Notes: generated from the letters alone by a model not told the origin. 64,000 bases of DNA from Variovorax sp. PBL-H6 (GCF_901827155.1 NZ_LR594659.1:5102501-5166500), one strand, 5' to 3'. Positions 29,660 to 37,976 are shown, counted from the first letter of the stretch. Program-made: numbers and translations.

Positions 29660-30622
29660 TCACGCAGCTGCCTGGCAGCGGTGGATCTCGATGGTCGAGT
29701 GCCTGATTTCCTCGTGCATCGAGAAGGTGGTGCGTACGTCATCAGGCGTCAGCGTTGACGAATGCGTGACAACGCTGAGCGCGCAGGCGTAGGCGCCCTG
29801 GCCCACTCGCCACACATGCAGGTCGACGATGCGGGTGTGCGAATCCGCAAGCGCCTGCTCGACGCCGTCGCGGATCTCCTCGACCACCGGATGGTCCATC
29901 TCACGGTCCAGCAGCACCTTGGCGGTGTCGACCAGCAAGCCGCGCGCCCAGCTCGCGACCAGCAGCGCGCCGACGATGCCCATTGCAGGGTCGAGCCAGC
30001 CCCAGCCATAGAGCCAGCCGCCCACCAGCGCAATGATGGCGAGCACCGACGTCGCGGCATCGGCCACCACATGCAGATAGGCGGAGCGCAGGTTGAGGTC
30101 GTGCCCATGCTCATGGCCATGTGCATGCTCGTCATGGTGCGGATCGCGGCCGTGATCATGATGGTGATGGGCGCCGCCGAGCAGCCATGCGCACAGGAGG
30201 TTGACCGCGAGTCCCAGCACCGCGACAACGATGGCCTCCCGGTACTGGATGGCAGCCGGCGTCCACAGCCGTTCGAGGGAGCCGACCACCATCAGCACCG
30301 CGACCCCGAGGAGGAACAGCGCGCTGGCGAAGCCGCCCAGCACCTCGATCTTCCAGGTGCCGAAGGCGAAGCGCCGGTCGCCGGCGTACCGCCGCGCCGC
30401 CGCATAGGCAAAGGCACTGAGCCCGATCGCCACCGCGTGCGAGCTCATGTGCCAGCCGTCGGCCAGCAGCGCCATCGAGTTGAACCACCAGCCGGCGCCG
30501 ATCTCCAGCAGCATCGCGGCGGCGGTGATCCACATCACCCGCCGCATGCTGCCCTCGGCGGCCCGTTTGTCGTCCTGGAAACTGTGCTCGTGCTGCCAGC
30601 CGCTCAGGTCATGGGTGTGCAT
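29660..30622 (-). CDS. dmeF: DmeF-type CDF cation efflux transporter
   Basis: A 320-residue cation diffusion facilitator for divalent metals (Co/Ni/Zn/Cd in the DmeF branch). It has six predicted helices. The metal-site signatures ALLADGWHMSSHAVAIG (helix 2) and SAYLHVVADAATSVLAIIAL (helix 5) are present, and a His-rich cytoplasmic loop lies at about residues 148-172 (HHHHDHGRD, HAHGHEHGHD). A short His-containing N-terminus (MHTHDLSGWQHEHSFQDD) is typical of DmeF. It starts 10 bases after the ruvB stop and is probably co-transcribed with it. Confidence 0.93.
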   Translation of the reverse strand: MHTHDLSGWQHEHSFQDDKRAAEGSMRRVMWITAAAMLLEIGAGWWFNSMALLADGWHMSSHAVAIGLSAFAYAAARRYAGDRRFAFGTWKIEVLGGFASALFLLGVAVLMVVGSLERLWTPAAIQYREAIVVAVLGLAVNLLCAWLLGGAHHHHDHGRDPHHDEHAHGHEHGHDLNLRSAYLHVVADAATSVLAIIALVGGWLYGWGWLDPAMGIVGALLVASWARGLLVDTAKVLLDREMDHPVVEEIRDGVEQALADSHTRIVDLHVWRVGQGAYACALSVVTHSSTLTPDDVRTTFSMHEEIRHSTIEIHRCQAAA

Positions 30623-30632
30623 GAGGCCGCCT

Positions 30633-31688
30633 TCAGTTGCCGAACATGTCGCCGTCGCGCTGCGGCGCGGCGACGCCCAGATGCCGGTAGGCCGCCAGCG
30701 TGGCAATTCGGCCGCGCGGCGTGCGCTGCAGATAACCCTGCTGGATCAGGTAGGGCTCGATCACGTCCTCGATCGTGCCCGGCTCCTCGCCGATGCTGGC
30801 CGCGATGTTGTCCAGTCCGACCGGGCCGCCGTCGAAGCGGTGGATCACCGCCTCCAGCAGTTTGCGGTCCATCAGGTCGAAGCCCTGCGGATCCACGTCG
30901 AGCATGGCCAGCGCCTTGTGCGCCAGCGCCTCGGTAATGCGGCCGTCGCCCTTGACCTGGGCGTAGTCGCGCACCCGGCGCAACAGGCGGTTGGCAATGC
31001 GCGGCGTGCCGCGCGAGCGGCGCGCGATCTCCAGTCCGCCGGCGTCGTCCGTCGGCACCGAGAGCAGGCCGGCGCTACGGCGCACGATGCGCGCCAGCTC
31101 CTCGGCCGTGTAGAACTCCAAACGCGCCACGATGCCGAACCGGTCGCGCAACGGGTTGGTCAGCATGCCGGCGCGCGTGGTGGCGCCCACCAGCGTGAAG
31201 GGCTGCAGATCCAGCTTGATGCTGCGTGCAGCCGGACCCTCGCCGATCATGATGTCGATCTGGTAGTCCTCGAGCGCGGGGTAGAGGATTTCCTCCACCA
31301 CGGGAGAAAGGCGGTGGATCTCGTCGATGAAGAGCACGTCGTTGCGCTCGAGGTTGGTCAGCAGCGCGGCCAGATCCTTCGGCTTCTCGAGCACCGGGCC
31401 CGAGGTCTGGCGCAGGTTGACGCCGAGCTCGGCCGCGATGATGTGCGACAGCGTGGTCTTGCCCAGGCCCGGCGGGCCGAAGAGCAGCACGTGGTCGAGC
31501 GCCTCGGCCCGATGCCGCGCCGCGCCGATGAAGATCTCCAGCTGCTCGCGCACCTTGACCTGCCCTACGTAGTCGTCGAGCAGCTTGGGGCGCAGGGCCC
31601 GCTCGATCGCCTCTTCGTTCGGCGAGGCCGGTGCGGCAGAGACCACGCGTTGCGGGGCCGGGGCGAAATCGTCGGTCTGGATGGTCAT
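30633..31688 (-). CDS. ruvB: Holliday junction branch-migration ATPase RuvB
   Basis: A 351-residue AAA+ motor of the RuvAB complex. It has [21 protein letters not shown], Walker [15 protein letters not shown] (near residue 70), Walker [13 protein letters not shown], sensor [10 protein letters not shown] and a C-terminal winged helix ([17 protein letters not shown]). Length is normal. RuvA normally precedes RuvB directly; here ruvA lies 5.7 kb upstream on the same strand, with an oppositely oriented six-gene lipid operon between them. Confidence 0.97.
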   Translation of the reverse strand: MTIQTDDFAPAPQRVVSAAPASPNEEAIERALRPKLLDDYVGQVKVREQLEIFIGAARHRAEALDHVLLFGPPGLGKTTLSHIIAAELGVNLRQTSGPVLEKPKDLAALLTNLERNDVLFIDEIHRLSPVVEEILYPALEDYQIDIMIGEGPAARSIKLDLQPFTLVGATTRAGMLTNPLRDRFGIVARLEFYTAEELARIVRRSAGLLSVPTDDAGGLEIARRSRGTPRIANRLLRRVRDYAQVKGDGRITEALAHKALAMLDVDPQGFDLMDRKLLEAVIHRFDGGPVGLDNIAASIGEEPGTIEDVIEPYLIQQGYLQRTPRGRIATLAAYRHLGVAAPQRDGDMFGN

Positions 31689-31796
31689 GGCGTAGGCTGG
31701 ACGGACAGTTTAGTCGGCCGAACGGCATGTCGAGGGTTCGCGCAGGGGTGCCGCCCTGCACCGCTGCGGCAGAATGCGCCACCGAGGAGGGTGAGC

Positions 31797-32435
31797 GTGT
31801 CCATCTACGAGCTGAAGCCCCGATTCCAGGCCCTGCTGCGCCCGTTGGTCCGGCGCCTGCATGCCATGGGCGTGACCGCCAACCAGGTCACGGTCGCGGC
31901 CTGCGTGGTTTCGGTCGCGCTGGGCCTGTGGTTGTTCTTCGCCGCGCCTTCCGCGGCCGCCTTCGCGCTGATCCCGCTGTGGATGTTTCTGCGCATGGCC
32001 TTCAATGCCATCGACGGCATGCTCGCGCGCGAGCACGGGCAGCAAACAGCGCTCGGCGCCTTTCTCAACGAGCTGACCGACGTGCTCTCGGACGCCGCGC
32101 TCTACGTGCCCTTCGCATGGGTCGCGCCCTTCAGCCCTTTCTGGGTCGGGGCCTTGATCGTGCTGGCCGGCCTGTCCGAATTCACCGGCGCCTTGGGACC
32201 GACCGTGGGCGCCACGCGACGCTACGACGGCCCGCTCGGCAAGAGCGACCGCGCCTTCGTGTTCGGCGCGCTGGGCCTGTATGTCGCGCTCGGTGGACCG
32301 CTGCCGGCCTGGACCGCCGGGCTCATGCCGTTGCTGACCCTGCTGGCGGGCTGGACCATCTTCAATCGCATCCGCGGCGCGCTCGCCGAGGCCGGCGCCG
32401 CATCGCTCACCCGGGGAGGACCGACCCGACCATGA
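31797..32435 (+). CDS. CDP-alcohol phosphatidyltransferase, YnbA-like
   Basis: A 212-residue membrane enzyme that should transfer a phosphatidyl (or other CDP-activated) group to an alcohol. The CDP-OH-P motif is in FNAIDGMLAREHGQQTALG followed by AFLNELTDVLSD. The second Asp, the Gly, AlaArg and the final Asp are conserved, but the first and third motif Asp (metal ligands) are both Asn. From memory E. coli YnbA shows the same pattern, so this looks like a subfamily hallmark rather than decay. Five or six membrane helices are visible. The GTG at 31797 has GAGGAGG six bases upstream. First gene of the operon; its TGA overlaps the next ATG. Confidence 0.85.
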   Translation: MSIYELKPRFQALLRPLVRRLHAMGVTANQVTVAACVVSVALGLWLFFAAPSAAAFALIPLWMFLRMAFNAIDGMLAREHGQQTALGAFLNELTDVLSDAALYVPFAWVAPFSPFWVGALIVLAGLSEFTGALGPTVGATRRYDGPLGKSDRAFVFGALGLYVALGGPLPAWTAGLMPLLTLLAGWTIFNRIRGALAEAGAASLTRGGPTRP

Positions 32436-34192
32436 GCGACGCCCGCGTGCCAGAAGAACATCGATTCCAGACACACGACGGCGTCTCGCTGTTCTACCGG
32501 CACTGGCCAGCGACCGGGGACGCGCGATGTGGCGCGGTCGTGCTATTCCACCGCGGCCACGAGCACGGCGCGCGCATGGCCCACCTGGTGGACGAGTTGG
32601 CCCTTCCCGGCTTCGACTTCTTCGCGTGGGACGCACGCGGCCACGGTCGCTCGCCGGGCCAGCGCGGCTTCAGCCCCGGCTTCGCAACCTCCGTGCGCGA
32701 TGTGCAGACCTTCATCGAGCACATCGGCAGTGCGCACGGCGTGCCGCCCGAGGACATCCACGTGATCGCGCAGAGCGTGGGCGCGGTGCTGGTCGCGACC
32801 TGGGCCCACGACTATGCGCCCAAGGTGCGGGGGCTCACCCTTGCCTCGCCGGCCTTCCGGGTAAAGCTCTACGTGCCCTTCGCGCGCCCCGGGCTCGCGC
32901 TCATGCACAAGTTGCGCGGCCTCTTCTTCGTCAACAGCTACGTGAAGGCGAAGTTCCTCACGCACGACCCCGAGCGCATCGCCAGCTACGAGAGCGACCC
33001 GCTGATCTCGCGGCCGATCGCCGTCAACATCCTATTGGGCCTCTACGACGCCGCCGAGCGCGTGGTTGCCGATGCCCATGCGATCACGGTGCCGACGCAG
33101 CTGCTGATCTCCGGGGCGGACTGGGTGGTGCATCACCAACCGCAACACGACTTCTTCGACCGGCTCGGCAGTGCGGTCAAGCGCAAGCTGGAGCTGCCGG
33201 GCTTCTTCCACGACACCCTCGGCGAGAAGGACCGCGGCCCGGCCGTGGAGGCCATCCGCGACTTCGTGCTGGAACTGTTCGACCAGGCGCCGCAGTCAGT
33301 CAGTTTGCGCGGCGCCCACCTGAACGGCGCCACCGCCGACGAATCGCGGGCACTGGCCACGCCGCTGTCCGCCCTGTCCCCACGCGGTGCGTACTGGGGG
33401 CTCACGCGGGCGAGCCTTCGCTTGGGAGGCCTGCTGTCGCACGGCATCAAGCTGGGCCACGACACGGGTTTCGACTCTGGCAGCACGCTGGATTACGTCT
33501 ACCGCAACCAGGCGCGAGGCGCTGGACCGCTGGGCCGGATGGTCGATCGCACTTACCTTGGTTCGATCGGCTGGCGCGGCATCCGCCAGCGCAAGCTGCA
33601 CGTCGAGGAACTGCTGCGCAAGGCCATGAACATGCTCGCCGAGCAGCACCGCGAAGTGCGCCTGATGGACATCGCCGCCGGCCACGGCCGCTACGTGCTC
33701 GATGCCGTGCTGGCCAGCACCGTCAAGGCCAGCTCGATCCTGCTGCGCGACTACAGCGACGTCAACGTGCGCGACGGCCGCTCGCTGATCGCCGAGAAGG
33801 CACTGCAGGGCTGCGCGCAGTTCGTCCAGGCCGATGCCTTCGACCGCACGAGCCTGGCGAGCGTGACGCCGCGCCCCACGCTCGCAGTGGTCTCGGGCCT
33901 GTACGAACTCTTCTCCGACAACGACATGGTGAGCCGCTCGCTGGCCGGGGTCGGCGACGCGGTCGAGGAGGGCGGCTATCTGGTCTACACCGGTCAACCC
34001 TGGCATCCGCAGCTGGAGATGATCGCGCGCGCCCTCACCAGCCACCGCCAGGGCCAAGCCTGGGTGATGCGACGGCGCACGCAAGCCGAGATGGACCAGT
34101 TGATCGACGAGGCGGGTTTTCGCAAGATCGACCAGCGCATCGACGAGTGGGGCATCTTCACGGTCTCGCTCGCAGTGCGCACGGGGCGATGA
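32432..34192 (+). CDS. Alpha/beta hydrolase fused to SAM-dependent methyltransferase, YnbC-like
   Basis: A 586-residue two-domain protein. Residues about 1-290 form a monoacylglycerol-lipase-like alpha/beta hydrolase (LFHRGHEHGARMAHLVDEL, WDARGHGRSPGQRG, nucleophile Ser near 115 in AQSVGA, Asp in SGADWVVHH, His in GFFHDTLGEKDR). Residues about 380-586 form a class I methyltransferase with SAM-binding LMDIAAGHGRYVLDAV near 411 and SGLYELFSDNDMV downstream. It probably deacylates and methylates a lipid or its head group; the order and substrate are unknown. ATGA overlaps join it to the genes on both sides. Confidence 0.88.
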   Translation: MSDARVPEEHRFQTHDGVSLFYRHWPATGDARCGAVVLFHRGHEHGARMAHLVDELALPGFDFFAWDARGHGRSPGQRGFSPGFATSVRDVQTFIEHIGSAHGVPPEDIHVIAQSVGAVLVATWAHDYAPKVRGLTLASPAFRVKLYVPFARPGLALMHKLRGLFFVNSYVKAKFLTHDPERIASYESDPLISRPIAVNILLGLYDAAERVVADAHAITVPTQLLISGADWVVHHQPQHDFFDRLGSAVKRKLELPGFFHDTLGEKDRGPAVEAIRDFVLELFDQAPQSVSLRGAHLNGATADESRALATPLSALSPRGAYWGLTRASLRLGGLLSHGIKLGHDTGFDSGSTLDYVYRNQARGAGPLGRMVDRTYLGSIGWRGIRQRKLHVEELLRKAMNMLAEQHREVRLMDIAAGHGRYVLDAVLASTVKASSILLRDYSDVNVRDGRSLIAEKALQGCAQFVQADAFDRTSLASVTPRPTLAVVSGLYELFSDNDMVSRSLAGVGDAVEEGGYLVYTGQPWHPQLEMIARALTSHRQGQAWVMRRRTQAEMDQLIDEAGFRKIDQRIDEWGIFTVSLAVRTGR

Positions 34193-35517
34193 GCGCCGCA
34201 CGGCCGCGCCCCTGGAAACGCGCCGCGGCGTGGCTGGCGCTGCTGGGGCCCCTCTTCTACGTCAGCTACGGCATTGCGAACTGGTGGGCCTCGACCCGCG
34301 CTCAGGTGCCGGTGCTGGTCTTCGAGTGGGAGCGGGCCTTGCCCTTCTGGCCCTGGACCATCTTTCCCTACTGGACCATCAATGCTTTCTATGCGCTCTC
34401 GCTCTTCCTCGCGCGCGACCGCCATGTGCTGGACCGCCATGCGGGACGGCTGCTGACGGCGCAAGCGGTGGCGGTGGCCTGCTTCATGCTCTGGCCGTTG
34501 CACTTCAGCTTCGGCCAGCCAACCGTCGAGGGCGCGCCGGCCTTCCTGTTCGACGCGCTGCGCGGCTTCGATCAGCCCTTCAACCAGGCGCCTTCCCTGC
34601 ATATCGCGCTGGCCGTGATCCTGTGGGATTTCTACCGGCGCTTGATTCACGCGCAGTGGGCCCGTGCCGTGCTGCACCTTTGGACCTTCGCGATCTGCGC
34701 CTCCGTGCTCACCACCTGGCAGCACCACTTCGTCGACATCCCGACTGGCGCGCTGCTGGGCCTTGTCTGCGTGTGGCTCTGGCCGCTGGAGCGCGTGGTG
34801 GCCCTGCCACGCGCGTGGCGGCTCGCGCGCGACCCGCAGCGCTGGAAGCTGGCAGGCGGCTATGCCGCCGGGGCGCTGCTCTTCCTCGCTCTGGCACTCA
34901 GCGTCCAGGGCGCGGGGCTGTGGCTGGCCTGGCCTGCAGCGGCACTGGCAGGGGTGGCGCTGAACTATGCCGGCTTCGGTGCCCGCGGCTTCCGGATGGA
35001 TGGCCATGGTCGCATGCACTGGAGCGCGCGCTGGCTGTTCGCGCCTTATCGTGTCGCCGCCGCTCTCAGTGCCCGCCTCTGGACGCGCGGCCTGCCGGCT
35101 TCGGCGGAGGTCGCGACCGGGCTGCGACTGGGCCGGCGGCCCACCCGGACCGAATGGGAAGCGGCAGGCCGCCCTCGATTGCTCAGCCTGTGTGCCGAGC
35201 TCCAGTTGCCGCACGTGGCGGGCGCCCGCTGCGTGCCGATGCTGGACCTTGCACTGCCGGAAACTCCCCAACTGCGGCGTGCGATCGCGTTGATCGAAGG
35301 GCTGCGCGGGAGCGGTCAGCCTGTATGGGTCTGCTGCGCCCTGGGCTTCTCGCGCAGCGCCGCATCGGTGGTCGCCTGGCTCGGCCTGTACGGCCGGGGC
35401 TACACCCTTCCTGCCGCGCATGCGGCGGTACGTCAGGCGCGGCCCCAGATCGTGCTGCGCCCAGCCTGGCTCGCCCTGCTCGACCAGATGGCTTCCGGGA
35501 AGATGCGCCATGAATGA
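34189..35517 (+). CDS. PAP2 phosphatase fused to dual-specificity phosphatase, YnbD-like
   Basis: A 442-residue fusion. Residues about 1-220 form a multi-helix PAP2/Aur1-like membrane phosphatase with QAPSLHIALA near 135 and the third motif TTWQHHFVDIPTGALLG near 175-190. Two more helices follow near 225-270, then a cytoplasmic dual-specificity phosphatase domain with CX5R loop VCCALGFSRSAAS (catalytic Cys383, Arg389). The usual His before the catalytic Cys is Cys382. It should dephosphorylate a phospholipid intermediate such as a phosphatidyl-X-phosphate. Its stop overlaps the next start by 8 bases. Confidence 0.87.
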   Translation: MSAARPRPWKRAAAWLALLGPLFYVSYGIANWWASTRAQVPVLVFEWERALPFWPWTIFPYWTINAFYALSLFLARDRHVLDRHAGRLLTAQAVAVACFMLWPLHFSFGQPTVEGAPAFLFDALRGFDQPFNQAPSLHIALAVILWDFYRRLIHAQWARAVLHLWTFAICASVLTTWQHHFVDIPTGALLGLVCVWLWPLERVVALPRAWRLARDPQRWKLAGGYAAGALLFLALALSVQGAGLWLAWPAAALAGVALNYAGFGARGFRMDGHGRMHWSARWLFAPYRVAAALSARLWTRGLPASAEVATGLRLGRRPTRTEWEAAGRPRLLSLCAELQLPHVAGARCVPMLDLALPETPQLRRAIALIEGLRGSGQPVWVCCALGFSRSAASVVAWLGLYGRGYTLPAAHAAVRQARPQIVLRPAWLALLDQMASGKMRHE

Positions 35518-35944
35518 CGACGATCGCGCCCTGTGCGCCGCCACCGCTGGCCTGCTACGGGCCGCAGGCACGCTGGGCCTCTGGGGCGTCGCGCTCTCAC
35601 TCGTCTCGGGCCTGGTCCTGGCGCTCACGGGGCGCTCCCTCCCTTCGGTCACCTGGGCAGCGTTCGCGGTCGTGGCATTGATCGGCTTGCCCGAGCGCTA
35701 TCTGGCCATGCGCGTGCGGCTCGACGCAGCACTTTTCGACGGGCTGGCAAGGAGCACGATCGCTTCCGGACCCGTCATGGATCGCGCGCTCGCAACGCTC
35801 GGTCTGCGCCCCCGCGCGAACGGGGCGCGACCCCTGGCCGACCGCGTGCTCGGTGCCCGGCAGCTGATGCAGCGCCACGGCATCGCGGTGATCGCGCAGA
35901 CGATCGTCTTCGCGATGGCGCTCGCGATGCAGGACTGGCGTTGA
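35510..35944 (+). CDS. Small two-helix membrane protein of the lipid operon, unknown function
   Basis: A 144-residue protein starting MNDDDRALCAATAGLLRAAG. Two hydrophobic helices lie at about 20-45 (LGLWGVALSLVSGLVLAL) and 50-65 (SVTWAAFAVVALIGL), followed by a soluble amphipathic part (ERYLAMRVRLDAALFDGLA) and a hydrophobic C-terminus (GIAVIAQTIVFAMALAM). It overlaps the upstream phosphatase gene, so it is certainly part of the operon. I do not recognise a family; the E. coli ynbABCD set has no counterpart that I recall. Confidence 0.8.
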   Translation: MNDDDRALCAATAGLLRAAGTLGLWGVALSLVSGLVLALTGRSLPSVTWAAFAVVALIGLPERYLAMRVRLDAALFDGLARSTIASGPVMDRALATLGLRPRANGARPLADRVLGARQLMQRHGIAVIAQTIVFAMALAMQDWR

Positions 35945-35966
35945 GCCACATGAAGGAGCGCCGTTC

Positions 35967-36401
35967 ATGAGTTCCCCCGCGCCCGGCCGTTCGCGGCAGG
36001 CGGCCGCCGTCGTCTCGGCGTGGCTGATCGTGCTCTTCGCCAAGCTGCTGACCGGCGTGCGTGGTGTCTGGACCGGCACCGGCTCCAAGGCCGAACAGAC
36101 CCTCTACTTTGCCAACCACACGAGCCACGGCGACTTCGTGCTGCTGTGGGCCACGCTGCACCCTGAGCTGCGTGCGCTCACGCGCCCCGTGGCGGGACAG
36201 GACTACAGGGAGGCCTCACCGCTGCGCCGCTTTATCGGTCGGGAGGTGTTCAATGCGCTGATGATCCGTCGCGACGGCAGCGCGGTGCGCTATGGCGCAC
36301 CGATCGCACTGGCAGAGGGCGAGGACAAGGCACCGTTCATTGCGCGCGCTCGTGCCGCCATGCTCGACCTGCGGCCCGAATACGATCGCGCGGAGGACTG
36401 A
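35967..36401 (+). CDS. PlsC-type 1-acylglycerol-3-phosphate acyltransferase lacking the central motif block
   Basis: A 144-residue protein with an N-terminal helix and the acyltransferase catalytic motif NHTSHGDFVLLW (NHx4D form) near residue 50, then PLRRFIGREVFNALMIRRDG. At that point the sequence jumps to SAVRYGAPIALAEGEDKAPF, which looks like the C-terminal end of the same family. The FPEGTR motif and roughly 50-60 residues expected between them are missing, so length is about 144 rather than 200 or more. The frame is open, so an internal in-frame deletion is likely. Activity is doubtful. TGATG overlap with the CdsA-like gene. Confidence 0.78.
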   Translation: MSSPAPGRSRQAAAVVSAWLIVLFAKLLTGVRGVWTGTGSKAEQTLYFANHTSHGDFVLLWATLHPELRALTRPVAGQDYREASPLRRFIGREVFNALMIRRDGSAVRYGAPIALAEGEDKAPFIARARAAMLDLRPEYDRAED

Positions 36402-37351
36402 TGACCGTCGCCTCTCTCCAAGCCACCTGGATGCTGTTCGGCGGCGTCGCCGCCGTCCTGATCCTCGCCTCCGCCGTCGGCGCATTGCTCAAGTGGCGCG
36501 TCGCACAGGGCCGGCCTCATTCCGTGATCGACAACCTCAACGCGCGCGTGAACGCGTGGTGGGTGATGGTCGCCGTGATCGGCCTGGCCTTCGCGCTCGG
36601 CAAGGGTGGGGTGATCGTCCTGTTCTACCTGATCTCCTTCTACGCGCTGCGCGAGTTCATGAGCCTGGCCTACACCCGCCGCGGCGACCACCTTGCGATC
36701 GCGGTGGCCTTCTTCGTGGCGCTGCCGGTGCAGTACTTCCTGATCTGGATCGAGTGGTACGGGCTCTATGCGATCTTCATCCCGGTCTACGCCTTTCTCG
36801 TGCTGCCCATCCTCGCGGCGGTAGGCGGCGACACCAAGCGTTTCCTGGAGCGTACGTCCAAGGTGCAGTGGGGGCTGATGGTCTGCGTGTTCTGCATCAG
36901 CCATGTGCCGGCGCTGCTGACTTTGCAGATCCCCGGCTTCGAGGGCCGCAACCTGCTCCTGATCGCCTTTCTCGTGATCGTGGTGCAGGGCAGCGACGTG
37001 CTGCAGTACGTGTGGGGCAAGCTCTTCGGTCGGCGCAAGGTGGCACCCGAGCTCTCGCCCTCGAAGACCTGGGAAGGTCTGGTGGGCGGCATCGCCAGCG
37101 CCACCGCGCTCGGCGCGGCGCTCTACTGGGCTACGCCCTTCGAACCGTGGCAGGCGGCGCTGATGGCGCTGACCCTCTGCGTGATGGGCTTCTTCGGCGG
37201 CCTCGTGATGTCGGCCATCAAGCGCGACCGCGGCGTCAAGGACTGGGGCACCCTGATCGAGGGCCACGGCGGCATGCTGGACCGGCTCGATTCGGTGATC
37301 TTCGCGGCGCCGATCTACTTTCATGCCCTGCGGTTCTGGTGGACCCCGTAG
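36401..37351 (+). CDS. CdsA-like CDP-diacylglycerol synthase, YnbB-like
   Basis: A 316-residue polytopic phosphatidate cytidylyltransferase, making CDP-diacylglycerol from CTP and phosphatidate, which the first gene product would use. Eight or so helices are visible. The family signature is intact near residues 271-298 (SAIKRDRGVKDWGTLIEGHG then GMLDRLDS), and PSKTWEGLVGG precedes it. It is the last gene of the operon and converges with ruvA. A separate housekeeping cdsA is expected elsewhere in the genome but is not in this window. Confidence 0.9.
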   Translation: MTVASLQATWMLFGGVAAVLILASAVGALLKWRVAQGRPHSVIDNLNARVNAWWVMVAVIGLAFALGKGGVIVLFYLISFYALREFMSLAYTRRGDHLAIAVAFFVALPVQYFLIWIEWYGLYAIFIPVYAFLVLPILAAVGGDTKRFLERTSKVQWGLMVCVFCISHVPALLTLQIPGFEGRNLLLIAFLVIVVQGSDVLQYVWGKLFGRRKVAPELSPSKTWEGLVGGIASATALGAALYWATPFEPWQAALMALTLCVMGFFGGLVMSAIKRDRGVKDWGTLIEGHGGMLDRLDSVIFAAPIYFHALRFWWTP

Positions 37352-37369
37352 CAGCTCCGGTGCGCCCCG

Positions 37370-37942
37370 CTACTTTGCGAGTGCCTTCAGCGCGAGCTTG
37401 ATGCCCTCCCCCACCCCCACGTCCTTCGGCAGCGCCTTGAGCGCCGCAGCCGCCTCGCGGTCGCTGTAGCCCAGCGCGAGCAGCGCCTGCAGGATGTCGG
37501 CCTGCGCATCGGTGGCCGCATGCGCGGGTGCGCCGATGTCTGCGCCCAGCTTGCCCTTGAGCTCGAGCAGGAGGCGCTCGGCCGTCTTCTTCCCGATGCC
37601 TGGAATCTTCACCAGCCGCCCAGCCTCCTGCAGCGTGACAGCCTGCGACAGCTCGCCGACGCTCATGCCGCTCAGCAGGCCCAGCGCGGTGCGCGGCCCC
37701 ACGCCCGAGATCTTGATCAGCTGCCTGAACGCCGAGCGCTCCTCGGCCGTGCCGAAGCCGTAGAGGATCTGTGCGTCCTCGCGGACCACGAAGTGCGTCA
37801 GCAGCGAGACGCGCTCGCCCGCCGAGGGCAGGTTGTAGAAGGTGCTCATCGGCACATCGACCTCGTAGCCGACGCCGTTGCAGTCCACCACCACCTGGGG
37901 CGGGTTGCGCTCGGCCAGGATGCCGGTGAGTTTGCCTATCAT
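37370..37942 (-). CDS. ruvA: Holliday junction DNA-binding protein RuvA
   Basis: A 190-residue RuvA starting [20 protein letters not shown]. It has the N-terminal OB fold, the two helix-hairpin-helix motifs ([19 protein letters not shown] and [19 protein letters not shown]) and a C-terminal RuvB-binding three-helix domain ([19 protein letters not shown]). Its ATG (37940-37942) overlaps the first possible ATG of the divergent phoH-like gene. It is separated from ruvB by the lipid operon. Confidence 0.97.
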   Translation of the reverse strand: MIGKLTGILAERNPPQVVVDCNGVGYEVDVPMSTFYNLPSAGERVSLLTHFVVREDAQILYGFGTAEERSAFRQLIKISGVGPRTALGLLSGMSVGELSQAVTLQEAGRLVKIPGIGKKTAERLLLELKGKLGADIGAPAHAATDAQADILQALLALGYSDREAAAALKALPKDVGVGEGIKLALKALAK

Positions 37943-37976
37943 GGGTGCCCTTCTCGCTTTTGAAAATGAAATCCGC

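Noticed and set aside
34189..34215. Possible third copy of the stop/start repeat (ATGAGCGCCGCACGGCCGCG)
   Set aside because: Similarity covers only about 20 bases with a three-base insertion and ends inside the normal N-terminus of the phosphatase gene; probably chance in GC-rich sequence.
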